This document shows, one piece after another, positions 7,675 through 15,111 of a DNA stretch of 54,154 nucleotides. The stretch spans positions 1 through 54,154 of IMG/VR virus record IMGVR_UViG_3300042889_000421; one strand, given 5' to 3'. This stretch comes from a virus. The stretch's first letter is position 1. The number at the start of each line of letters is the position of its first letter. Made by a program: the position numbers and the translations under genes. The notes under the pieces are model-generated. The model saw only the letters and a program-made list of their open reading frames with translations. It had not been told where the DNA came from and ran no database searches.

Positions 7675-8387
7675 AAACATTCAAAGAATTTAACGCATTA
7701 ACAGAAGAGATATTAATAGAACAAATTTTATCTATTGATGAAGACCTATTAACAGAAGCAGTTGGTAATATCATTGATGCTAAAGACCATCATCTGTATC
7801 AAAAAAGAAGTGTTGAGGACTTAGGGTTACGTTCACCAGATGAAGTACAAAATGCTTTAGCAGGTGATGCTACTTCTGTAAAGATTATGAACAAAGGACA
7901 TATTCCCAAAAGTGGTGATTTGGTTGGAGCAAGATTGAATATTAATGTATTAAATAATACTGGTATACCAGTTTTAACTATGCATAAAGCAACTAATAAA
8001 TCTAACTACAAACGTGGTCAAGGATTCTATAAAGGCGAAGCACAATCCTATCAACAAGTTGCTACTCTTAAAGATGCACAATTTAATGTACATCAAGCAG
8101 GAAGAGAAGCTATTGCATCTGGAAAGATGAACAAGCATCCAATGGCATCAGTTGATGGAAATTTTGTACCAACCGATAAACCAAATTTTGATGGTGTTGA
8201 AGTTAGATTTAATCCTAAAGCACATCATCTATTTGTTGATGCTAATAATAATGCTATTAAATCAGCAGAAGATGTAACTTTATATGGACATCGTGCATAT
8301 TTAAGAGGTAAGATAGAATATCACACACCAGAAACGGCTCCAAAGAAAGTTGGGGGTGCTCCTTCTCAAACTAAATTTTTAGGTTAA
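7671..8387 (+). CDS. Candidate internal head protein
   Basis: A 238-residue protein. I chose ATG 7671 because it overlaps the previous stop as ATGA and starts the MKTFKEF leader shared by its neighbours; an ATG four codons earlier is the alternative. L-x-E sites (ALTEE, LLTEA) follow within 30 residues and would suit a prohead protease. The middle contains GREAIASGKMNKHPMASVDG and a conserved-looking VRFNPKAHHLFVDA segment. I recognise no enzyme family. The leader and position suggest a packaged protein. Confidence 0.75.
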   Translation: MKTFKEFNALTEEILIEQILSIDEDLLTEAVGNIIDAKDHHLYQKRSVEDLGLRSPDEVQNALAGDATSVKIMNKGHIPKSGDLVGARLNINVLNNTGIPVLTMHKATNKSNYKRGQGFYKGEAQSYQQVATLKDAQFNVHQAGREAIASGKMNKHPMASVDGNFVPTDKPNFDGVEVRFNPKAHHLFVDANNNAIKSAEDVTLYGHRAYLRGKIEYHTPETAPKKVGGAPSQTKFLG

Positions 8388-8388
8388 C

Positions 8389-8676
8389 ATGAAATCATTT
8401 AAAGAACTATTAGAAGAGATTGGTACCGGAAAGTATATGCATTGTAACATATCATTACTAACTAATAAAACTTGGCATAAAAATCAAGATAGTGGACATG
8501 AGTGGTCAACAGAAACTCCACAAACTAGTAAATATGGCTCTACAACATATCAAGTAACTGGTGGTAAATTAGGTCAACGTATTTTTAAAACTATTGATAA
8601 TGCAAAGAAAGCAATTGAATTTGATCATGAAGTTCAATTTGGTAAATTTGCTAATCTAAAACCAAGTAAAGATTGA
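8389..8676 (+). CDS. Small candidate internal head protein
   Basis: A 95-residue basic protein beginning MKSFKELLEEIGTG, with LEE as a possible cleavage site by the prohead protease. The remainder has a cysteine and many H, K and T residues, and no recognised domain. The size and charge resemble T4 internal proteins, which are small basic proteins packed with the DNA. It starts one base after the previous stop and is followed after one base by the next gene. Confidence 0.7.
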   Translation: MKSFKELLEEIGTGKYMHCNISLLTNKTWHKNQDSGHEWSTETPQTSKYGSTTYQVTGGKLGQRIFKTIDNAKKAIEFDHEVQFGKFANLKPSKD

Positions 8677-8677
8677 T

Positions 8678-10786
8678 ATGAAATCATTTAAAGAATATAT
8701 TGCTCTAGAAGAAGCAAAGATAGATGATTATAAAGCACAAGAATCTTCTATATCTACTGAACATGATCCTGACGCAACTATTAAAGAACCTTCTGATATA
8801 GTAGATCATTTTCATGCCCATAATCCCACTGGTGACATTAATCACACTAAATGGGTAGTTGGACAGTATAAGAAAGGTTTAATCAAACAGGAAGATGCTC
8901 CTGCCATGAAAGATCTTCTAACAAACTTCAACAAGTTTAAGGATAAACTCCTAAAGAAGAAGATTGAGCAATATAAGACTCACGCAGAACTTCAACATGC
9001 TATTGCACCACATATAGGAACCTCTACTTCCGAGAAACAATCTGCACAGATTGAAAAGGATATGGATGAAGGTACCACACTTGTGCATTCAACACCTAAT
9101 ATGACATTAAGACATATTCATACTAAAGAAGGATCTATTGCTGCTTCTAAATATCCTGATGGTAAAAGACCATCTTGGTGTACTGCAAGAGAAGATTCAC
9201 AGAATATGTTTGACCATTATAATAGTAGAACTGGTGGAAAATTCTTTGTAGCACATTTGCCTAATGAGAAACCACCATTTCATAAAATTGGTATTGCAGT
9301 TGGTGCAAATGAATTTCAAGATGCAGACAACACAAAATTAGAAGATCGTAGATTAAAGACTTTAGTAGATAGAAATCCAGAAATGAAAGAAATACCAGAA
9401 CTTCAAGGTGCTTCTATTCATACTACTAAACCGGAAAATGTTGAGAAACATATTCATGATTTGATGGACAATGATCCAGAAGATACCAGAGATGAAATAT
9501 TTAACAATTCAGAAAAATATACAAAGCACTTAAAACTATTTCATCTTAAAAAAGTACACGACACAATTAATCAATATGATGATGAAATGGAAAAGGCAGA
9601 AGATGAAGATGATTCTGTTAAGAATTCTAAGTTCAAAAGTGTATTAAAAGAACTAGCTCGTGGTACTGGTAATCCAGAAACATTAGAACATCTCTCCAAG
9701 CATCCTGATGATGGTGTAAAAGCTGCAGTTGCTAGAAACTATTCAACACCAAAGATTGTTAGAAAGCAATTCCTAGATCATCCTAATCCAATTGTTAGGG
9801 GTTCAGTAGAACTTAGAGATTTTCCTGAAAGAATAAGAGCAGAAACAGTTGCTAAAGAAACTAATCCTAGTGTAATAGCTAAACATGTTACTGGTGATGA
9901 TTCTCTTGATGTTCAGAAAGCAGCATTAGCAAATACTAATACTGGTTCAGATGCTCTTGGTAATATTGGAGCAATTTCTCATCATCCAGAAATCCACAAA
10001 GCAATTTTAGAACACCCAAAAACTGATGCTCCTGCATTAGAACTTTTGGTTAGAAATAATGTAGCTTTACATAATCATGCAAAGGAAATTTTAAATCACC
10101 CCAAAGCATCTTCAGATACTTTATCATATCTTGGTAGGAATGTGATGAATAAAGACATTATGCATGATATTATTAAACACCCCAATACTGATGCAGAAAC
10201 CTTATCATCAATGTCTAGAAATACCGGACAGCCAGATATTCATCAAGCAATTCTTAAACACCCTAAAGTTGATAGAAGAGCAATTGATCAAATTGCAGAG
10301 TCTACACATGATGAAGGTGTGATTAAATCTATTGTAAAACATCCTGAAACGCAAGGAAATGCTTTGCACCAAATTTCTATGAAAAAGGATGATCCAGAGA
10401 TTCAAAAAGCAATTATAAAACACCCAAATGTGGATAAGTATGCTCTTGGTTCTATTGCTAGAAGAAGAGCCGATATAGAAGTTCAAAAGGCAGTAATTGA
10501 ACACCCAAAATCAACTCTTGGTGTTATCAATGATATTGTTGATAAGAATCCTTCACATGATATTCTGCACCATATACTAAATAATCATCATGGTAGATTG
10601 ACACATGCTACTTTGAATGGTATAAAACGTGGATTGGGAAGTAAAGTCCCAGAGATATATGATAATTCTCATGCTACCCAAGAACATATAGATGCTGTTA
10701 GAAATGAAGGAAAACCTGTAGTCACACCAAAGAAAGCACCAGCAAAAAAACTAGATTTATATTCAGACGATTGGTTCAAAGAATGA
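8678..10786 (+). CDS. Candidate internal head protein with Trp-Cys motif and helical repeats
   Basis: A 702-residue protein. It starts MKSFKEYIALEEA, giving an L-E-E/A site that fits T4 prohead-protease specificity. Residues about 130-220 include PSWCTARED (Cys about 168) and an F-DHYN-x-RTGGKFFVAHLP segment, a pattern seen in uncharacterised phage proteins. A charged helical stretch follows, then from about residue 325 to 650 come 27-residue repeats like those of the protein at 5641, more diverged at the N-terminal end. The C-terminus is basic (KKAPAKK). Binding of host macromolecules through the repeat solenoid is inference. Confidence 0.8.
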   Translation: MKSFKEYIALEEAKIDDYKAQESSISTEHDPDATIKEPSDIVDHFHAHNPTGDINHTKWVVGQYKKGLIKQEDAPAMKDLLTNFNKFKDKLLKKKIEQYKTHAELQHAIAPHIGTSTSEKQSAQIEKDMDEGTTLVHSTPNMTLRHIHTKEGSIAASKYPDGKRPSWCTAREDSQNMFDHYNSRTGGKFFVAHLPNEKPPFHKIGIAVGANEFQDADNTKLEDRRLKTLVDRNPEMKEIPELQGASIHTTKPENVEKHIHDLMDNDPEDTRDEIFNNSEKYTKHLKLFHLKKVHDTINQYDDEMEKAEDEDDSVKNSKFKSVLKELARGTGNPETLEHLSKHPDDGVKAAVARNYSTPKIVRKQFLDHPNPIVRGSVELRDFPERIRAETVAKETNPSVIAKHVTGDDSLDVQKAALANTNTGSDALGNIGAISHHPEIHKAILEHPKTDAPALELLVRNNVALHNHAKEILNHPKASSDTLSYLGRNVMNKDIMHDIIKHPNTDAETLSSMSRNTGQPDIHQAILKHPKVDRRAIDQIAESTHDEGVIKSIVKHPETQGNALHQISMKKDDPEIQKAIIKHPNVDKYALGSIARRRADIEVQKAVIEHPKSTLGVINDIVDKNPSHDILHHILNNHHGRLTHATLNGIKRGLGSKVPEIYDNSHATQEHIDAVRNEGKPVVTPKKAPAKKLDLYSDDWFKE

Positions 10787-11331
10787 AAACTTTTAAAGAA
10801 TTCATATCTGAGAGTAGTAAACAACTTATTCATAGAATAGACAACACTCAGATAGATAATTTCAACCATAAACTGAATACATATCACCATACTGCTGATT
10901 GGACTGAATCTGGACAAGCACACCCTAAAGATATTCCAGAAGAAGGCTTTGTTAAGTCTAGGGGTTTATTTGGTGGAGATCTCCATGCTATTGCACCATA
11001 TACTACACCGAGAGGTACTAGATTCATACAACATTATGATGATAAGGGTAAGTCAAATATTATGTTTCATGATAAAGATAAACATCTTATAATTGCTCAC
11101 CAACCCATACTATCATCTTTTCCAAAGAGTAGATTCAAATATCTTGAAAACTCTGGAGAACATTTCAGTATTAATCCAGGTATACCTATACAGCAAATTG
11201 TTATTAAGAATCCTATCAATTTCATGAAACGGCAAGGACATAAGGTAATCTTTGTTCCTAATCTAGATCATGCTAAGAAAAAATTAGAACAATCTGGAAT
11301 AAACCACAATGTAGAAGGAGAGTTTGAATGA
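10783..11331 (+). CDS. Candidate internal head protein
   Basis: A 182-residue protein starting MKTFKEFISESS, the closest match in the cluster to the T4 leader MKTYQEFIAE, with I-S-E as the cleavage-like site. ATG 10783 is preferred over an ATG four codons earlier because it overlaps the previous stop as ATGA and starts the leader. The body contains SRGLFGGDLHAIAPYTTPRG and FMKRQGHKVIFVPNLDHAKK. No family is recognised. It overlaps the next small gene. Confidence 0.75.
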   Translation: MKTFKEFISESSKQLIHRIDNTQIDNFNHKLNTYHHTADWTESGQAHPKDIPEEGFVKSRGLFGGDLHAIAPYTTPRGTRFIQHYDDKGKSNIMFHDKDKHLIIAHQPILSSFPKSRFKYLENSGEHFSINPGIPIQQIVIKNPINFMKRQGHKVIFVPNLDHAKKKLEQSGINHNVEGEFE

Positions 11332-11459
11332 AAACTTTTAAAGATATCACAATGGGGTTGAATGTTCGTTCAGATAAAAATGCTGGATCTAGAACAATTA
11401 AAGCTGAAGTAGTACCAGAAAAACATATTACAACAATAGACACCAAATGGGAAGGGTAA
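11328..11459 (+). CDS. 43-residue protein with the shared leader
   Basis: A short frame begins at ATG 11328, overlapping the previous stop (ATGA), and ends at TAA 11457-11459, which overlaps the next ATG (TAATG). The product starts MKTFKDITMG and is basic in the middle. The two exact overlaps and the shared leader make it a real gene despite its length. It may be a small packaged peptide like the shortest T4 internal proteins, or a truncated paralogue. Confidence 0.65.
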   Translation: MKTFKDITMGLNVRSDKNAGSRTIKAEVVPEKHITTIDTKWEG

Positions 11460-13210
11460 TGATATCATTTAAACAATTTATAAACGAACACTTATCTTCA
11501 TCTGAGCAAGAAGTTGTAGATGAAATGAAATTAGATTCATCTGCAGGTAAAGAGAACTTCAAAGGAATTATCCCAGAAGGACATTCACACACAGAAATTC
11601 CTATTAGAAACCCATTAGATTTAAAAATCAATGAACATTTAAAGGCTAATCCTGTTACAGATAGAGCAGGTAATCATCTTGGTTATTACAAGAGAGATGA
11701 AGAAGATCATAAAACAGTAGTTCACCCTGATGGAAGAAAGGTTAAGTTATCGGGAGTATTAAAAAGCAATCCTGTATTAGCTAAAGAATTTGCAGAAGTT
11801 GGTTCAAGAGCATCCGCTGAACGTACTAATACTAGATGGACTGCTCCTGCTATTGATACAACTCAAAAAAAGATTTACATATCTAATCACCCTCATGCAT
11901 GTTTTGGTAAATCTCAAGGAAAGCCTTGGAGAAGTTGTGCGGATTGGGGTTCTGGATATGCAGCAAATCATCTTGAATCTGATGTTGAACAAGGTGGTGG
12001 TGCAGCATTCTTAACTCATAAAGATGAACCAACACCAGATAATCCCAGAATGGCATTAGGAAGAGTTGCTATACACCCTTATCATGCTATAGATGAAGCG
12101 GGAAAAATCATTAGAGATGAAAATGGAGGTTCTGCACATACAATTTTAAGAGCATCTTCTAAAAGATATGGTGAAGATGATGCACATGAGAGTTTTCATA
12201 AGAATGTTGCCCAACATCTAGAAGAAAAACACCCAATGATATACTCAAGGTATAAACTTAATTCGCAGGTTTATCAAGGTGATGATGAGGATAACAAGAT
12301 TATTGAAAGACCTCTATCAGAAGAAGAAAAGAAACCTCATATTGAAAATCTTGACTTTGGTGTTAAGATGGGTTATTCATCTCCTGATGATGTTGTTCAT
12401 GCTATTAAACATAATTATTTAACTCAATCACATATTGATACTATAACAAAAACAAAAACTCAGAGTCCATCCCATCTTGAACTAGCAATAGCACATAAGA
12501 ATGGAAAGGTTAAATTATCAAATGATAATATTAATAATATTACAAAACATGGTAATGCTTTAGCATCAGATGAATTATCATTAGCACATAAGACAAAAAG
12601 ACTTCCCGATGAAGCACTTAATAATATTGCTAAGAATCCAACTGCGATTGCTGCACATGAACATTTAACTCAGGCATTTTTGGATAATAAACATCTTCCC
12701 GATTCTGCTATTAATGCTATTGCCAGTAATCCAAAATCACATTGGGCTCATTATAATCTAGCATCTGCTCATGCAAATGGTACTAAAATACCGGATGAAG
12801 CGATTCATTCAATAGTTCAAAACCCAATATCTGCTAATGCTCGTAAAGAATTAATTTCTGGTCATTTGCATGGTAAAAGTATTCCTGATGAAGCTATTGA
12901 TTATATGGCTAAAAATGGGTTTGAGGCAGAACATCATGGTATAGTCCAAGCACATTTAGCTGGTAAGAAAGTATCCGATGAAGCTATTGATCATATAGTA
13001 AAAAGTCCTTTCTCAACAATAGCTCATTCATTGTTAGCTGGTGCTCATGCTGATGGCAGAATAAAATTATCAGATGACCATTTAAATACTATAACAAGTA
13101 ACGACCATTCAAGAGCTGCCCACGATAAGTTAGAATTAGCACACAAAGTTGGTAAAACTCTTCCTGATCAGGCTGTATTCAATCTTAATAAGCGTGGATA
13201 TATGCTGTGA
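11459..13210 (+). CDS. Candidate internal head protein with 31-residue repeats
   Basis: A 583-residue protein starting MISFKQFINEH, with I-N-E as a cleavage-like site. I chose ATG 11459 because it forms TAATG with the previous stop and starts the leader. Residues about 145-280 match the Trp/Cys domain of the 5641 protein: PWRSCADW (Cys about 160), a GGGAAFLTHKD segment, VAIHPYHAID and EEKHPM. From about residue 365 to the end lie helical repeats of 30-31 residues around IPDEAIxxIxxNP...H..L..AHxxGK, like tetratricopeptide or Sel1-type hairpins and unlike the 27-residue repeats of the other two large proteins. Confidence 0.8.
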   Translation: MISFKQFINEHLSSSEQEVVDEMKLDSSAGKENFKGIIPEGHSHTEIPIRNPLDLKINEHLKANPVTDRAGNHLGYYKRDEEDHKTVVHPDGRKVKLSGVLKSNPVLAKEFAEVGSRASAERTNTRWTAPAIDTTQKKIYISNHPHACFGKSQGKPWRSCADWGSGYAANHLESDVEQGGGAAFLTHKDEPTPDNPRMALGRVAIHPYHAIDEAGKIIRDENGGSAHTILRASSKRYGEDDAHESFHKNVAQHLEEKHPMIYSRYKLNSQVYQGDDEDNKIIERPLSEEEKKPHIENLDFGVKMGYSSPDDVVHAIKHNYLTQSHIDTITKTKTQSPSHLELAIAHKNGKVKLSNDNINNITKHGNALASDELSLAHKTKRLPDEALNNIAKNPTAIAAHEHLTQAFLDNKHLPDSAINAIASNPKSHWAHYNLASAHANGTKIPDEAIHSIVQNPISANARKELISGHLHGKSIPDEAIDYMAKNGFEAEHHGIVQAHLAGKKVSDEAIDHIVKSPFSTIAHSLLAGAHADGRIKLSDDHLNTITSNDHSRAAHDKLELAHKVGKTLPDQAVFNLNKRGYML

Positions 13211-13605
13211 AGACTTTCAAACAATATTTAAATGAGAATATCATTGTTGGACAACATAAGTTCATTGTAGATCCTGGGTATGATAATCATGAGGCATCTT
13301 TACATCTGTTTAATGTTAATAAAGTAGAGAAATCATTCTCACAGGATAAAGATAAGTATATTGGAAAAGGTGGTACTGGTGCTGGTATAATTAAAGATAG
13401 GTATCCAAGAGTACAAGACTTTATAAAACAAAATAAAGTTATACATTCTTCTTCTGTTGGTGTTGATGATGAAGGGAAGTTAACTTTTAATAATGGTAGA
13501 CATAGATATTCAGCATTTAGAGATATGGGTGTTAAACATATACCAATGTCTTTACATTCTGATGAAGATAGAACAAATGCAAAAAAGTTTGGTTATATTA
13601 ATTGA
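13207..13605 (+). CDS. Candidate internal head protein, ParB/Srx-like hint
   Basis: A 132-residue protein read from GTG 13207, which overlaps the previous stop (GTGA). The N-terminus MKTFKQYLNEN carries the shared leader with an L-N-E site. The C-terminal part, with LTFNNGRHRYSAFRDMGVKH at about residues 91-110, looks like the G-R-H-R segment of ParB/sulfiredoxin-type nuclease or nucleotide-binding folds. That resemblance is short and tentative. It is the last gene of the operon; a new promoter overlaps its stop codon. Confidence 0.7.
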   Translation: MKTFKQYLNENIIVGQHKFIVDPGYDNHEASLHLFNVNKVEKSFSQDKDKYIGKGGTGAGIIKDRYPRVQDFIKQNKVIHSSSVGVDDEGKLTFNNGRHRYSAFRDMGVKHIPMSLHSDEDRTNAKKFGYIN

Positions 13606-13629
13606 CATTCTCACTTGATGGTTTATAAT
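13602..13629 (+). promoter_or_regulatory. Sigma70-type promoter flanked by an inverted repeat
   Basis: TTGACA (13602-13607) and TATAAT (13624-13629) with a 16-bp spacer. The -10 box sits in the loop of an inverted repeat, ACTTGATG (13613-13620) and CATCAAGT (13634-13641), followed by TTTTT. The repeat could be an operator, or a weak terminator for the upstream operon overlapping the promoter. Confidence 0.8.
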
Positions 13630-13635
13630 GAATCA

Positions 13636-13785
13636 TCAAGTTTTTCTACAACTAAAGGAGTCGCTTATAAGATAAACTGAAGTACCATTCCGTTATAAAA
13701 CTTCAATAAGGCAATGAGTCACCGAAGAATAGGAAAACAATATTAGGATTCTTCTGATATTGTAACTAAAGAATAGGAGAAATAC
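13636..13785 (+). other. Long structured 5' leader of the wall-hydrolase gene
   Basis: About 150 bases lie between the predicted transcript start and the hydrolase ATG, with no reading frame of note. Several stems are possible: TGAAGT with ACTTCA near 13678-13705, GAAGAAT with ATTCTTC near 13724-13757, and ACAATAT with ATATTGT near 13737-13763. The last two overlap and would be mutually exclusive, as in a switching leader. Regulation of lysis timing is inference. Confidence 0.4.
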
Positions 13786-14241
13786 ATGCGATCAATTACA
13801 ATGATCTTATGTCTGTGCTTTATGTCTGCATCTGTTGATGCTCAGACTTTATCACATAAAAAGAATATTATTTCAAAATCAAAGACTGTTATCATTAATG
13901 GTCATATTTCAAAAAGGGATATATTATGCGCTGCTGAGACTTTGTACTCAGAAGCAAGAGGTGAATCATTGACTGGACAACTTGCAGTGGGCGCAACAAT
14001 TGTCAATCGGTCTAAATTATTAAATAAAACCGCATGTAAAGTAGTAAAGCAACAATATACACAAAAACGTATACCTGTTGATGATAAAAAAGAGTTCCAC
14101 AAACTAGCAACAAATATTCTATATGGGAATGTTAAAAACCCAATAGGAAAATTAGATTCTTTTGATTCCTTTAAACATAAACGTCACCCAAGACATAGTG
14201 TTCATATAGGAAATCACTGGTTTTATAAATCTATGTCTTAA
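13786..14241 (+). CDS. SleB-type cell wall hydrolase, secreted endolysin candidate
   Basis: A 151-residue protein. Residues 1-20 form a signal peptide (hydrophobic ILCLCFMSASVDAQ after a short basic start). The rest matches the Hydrolase_2/SleB family: AAETLYSEARGE with the conserved glutamates at about residues 47-56, GQLAVGATIVNRSK, and a C-terminal HWFY segment. These enzymes cleave peptidoglycan and are used as endolysins by several T4-like aquatic phages. The signal peptide suggests export through the host Sec system rather than a holin-only route. It has its own host-type promoter, a long leader and a strong terminator, so it forms a separate unit. Confidence 0.85.
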   Translation: MRSITMILCLCFMSASVDAQTLSHKKNIISKSKTVIINGHISKRDILCAAETLYSEARGESLTGQLAVGATIVNRSKLLNKTACKVVKQQYTQKRIPVDDKKEFHKLATNILYGNVKNPIGKLDSFDSFKHKRHPRHSVHIGNHWFYKSMS

Positions 14242-14248
14242 TCATATT

Positions 14249-14286
14249 GAAGAGCTATCAGAAAAATATGATAGTTCTTCTTTTTC
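14249..14286 (+). terminator. Rho-independent terminator after the hydrolase
   Basis: GAAGAGCTATCA (14249-14260) pairs over 12 bp (one G-U pair) with TGATAGTTCTTC (14269-14280) across an 8-nt loop, followed by TTTTT. Confidence 0.9.
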
Positions 14287-14362
14287 AATTAGTTACAACA
14301 CTTTTATTCATTTTAAATCATTACACCACAAATTAATCGTGTCAATATACACATTATGTGTT

Positions 14363-14587
14363 TTAAAATGATGTTTTATCATAAGTCTTTGATTTATAAA
14401 CAAAATCATAAAAGTGAAATTCATCCAATAATTTCTTATAAATCAATAGTTTATCAGCATATTGATAAAATTCTGAAAATAAATATATTTTTCTAGAATC
14501 TTTTTTAAATGTATCAGTTTGTGCTACATTTCTGGGGTTTTGGGATTTGAATTCTTCTCTTAGAACTGCACCAACAAATGAAACCCC
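14363..14587 (-). pseudogene. Possible decayed reading frame without a start codon
   Basis: On the minus strand 74 codons stay open between stops at 14588-14590 and 14363-14365, with no ATG, GTG or TTG in frame. The peptide includes GAVLREEFKSQNPR and DSRKIYLFSEFYQYADKLL and has coding-like composition. It may be the remnant of a gene disrupted by the TCTGGGGTTTTG repeat, or chance in A+T-rich DNA. Confidence 0.2.
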
Positions 14588-14617
14588 TTATATTCAAGAA
14601 ACAGCATCTGCTGTAGA

Positions 14618-14676
14618 TTCTGGGGTTTTGGTTACGAAATACATTAATAATGAAATATGTAATCAAAACCCCAGAA
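14618..14676. repeat. 17-bp inverted repeat with a further direct copy
   Basis: The arm at 14618-14634 (containing TCTGGGGTTTTG) pairs with 14660-14676 over 17 bp with one G-T pair and a 25-base loop. A direct copy of TCTGGGGTTTTG lies at 14531-14542 and can itself pair with AAACCCC at 14581-14587. The G-rich core stands out against the A+T-rich surroundings. The arm is not followed directly by a T run, so a terminator is not the best explanation. Confidence 0.75.
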
Positions 14677-14703
14677 AAGATTCTTTTATTTTCATCCAAA
14701 AGC

Positions 14704-14732
14704 TTGACAAGCTTGCTTTTCCGTGTTAACAT
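14704..14732 (+). promoter_or_regulatory. Promoter-like site overlapping a palindrome
   Basis: TTGACA (14704-14709) lies inside the perfect inverted repeat AAGCTTG-A-CAAGCTT (14700-14714). A weak -10 candidate, TAACAT, follows at 14727-14732 with 17 bp spacing. It is correctly placed to transcribe the structured element at 14781-14877. Confidence 0.45.
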
Positions 14733-14780
14733 ATATCTGTAGTCCCGTCATGAGATAGCTTGTTCAATATCTTTAAAAGC

Positions 14781-14877
14781 ATATTTAACAGCTTGAACAA
14801 AAAACAACAAATCTTTGAACGGAGCAAAGCGTAGTGAACCCCGAAGGGGACAGAAGCTTGTACAAGTTGTTAAATAT
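14781..14877 (+). ncRNA. Candidate structured non-coding RNA
   Basis: A 15-bp stem closes the element: ATATTTAACAGCTTG (14781-14795) with CAAGTTGTTAAATAT (14863-14877), one G-U pair. Inside are two small hairpins, CTTTG/CAAAG (14813-14817/14825-14829) and CCCC-GAA-GGGG (14839-14849). TTGTTCAA (14760-14767) could alternatively pair with TTGAACAA (14793-14800), giving a second fold. The strand is inferred from the promoter-like site upstream; a stem is symmetrical. I do not recognise a known RNA family. Confidence 0.5.
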
Positions 14878-15103
14878 CTATAGATCTAAAATATTTAAAT
14901 CTACAGTATCTGCTACAACTTTCTTGGTTCCTCACGATGTTCGGAACTTCCTTCCCGTTGGTCAGTCAGAAATTTCAATTTTTGTTACAACAGTTATCTA
15001 ACAAATTACACCAAATGGTTACTTTTTCTTATATAGTCTTATAAGGTTTAGTAACAGATTTATGTAAAATTTACCAGTTATTGGTTGATGTTAATATATT
15101 ATA

Positions 15104-15111
15104 GATAAGTA
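15104..15111 (+). promoter_or_regulatory. Weak T4-like late promoter
   Basis: GATAAGTA matches six of eight bases of TATAAATA and lies 27 bases before the ClpP-like start, the same spacing as the late promoter at 5606. No -35 box is present. Confidence 0.4.

Larger units (their letters stand above)
14287..15103 (+). other. Long region without a convincing gene
   Basis: About 820 bases between the hydrolase terminator and the late promoter of the ClpP-like gene carry no convincing gene, very unusual in this packed genome. The region holds a decayed-looking minus-strand frame, three copies of TCTGGGGTTTTG in direct and inverted order, a promoter-like site overlapping a palindrome, a candidate structured RNA, and an unstructured A+T-rich stretch (about 14970-15100). 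A replication origin or non-coding RNA locus is possible. Confidence 0.6.

Noticed and set aside
14547-14729. 60-codon plus-strand frame from a TTG start
   Set aside because: No ribosome site, weak start codon, and it runs through both arms of the inverted repeat. The product has no recognisable features.
14514-14732. 72-codon minus-strand frame
   Set aside because: It lies across the inverted repeat and the palindromic promoter-like site, has no clear ribosome site, and the product is Cys/Arg-rich without a protein-like pattern.
14781-14877. tRNA or tmRNA gene
   Set aside because: No acceptor stem ending in a CCA-compatible position, no T-loop GTTCRANYC sequence and no anticodon arm could be placed.
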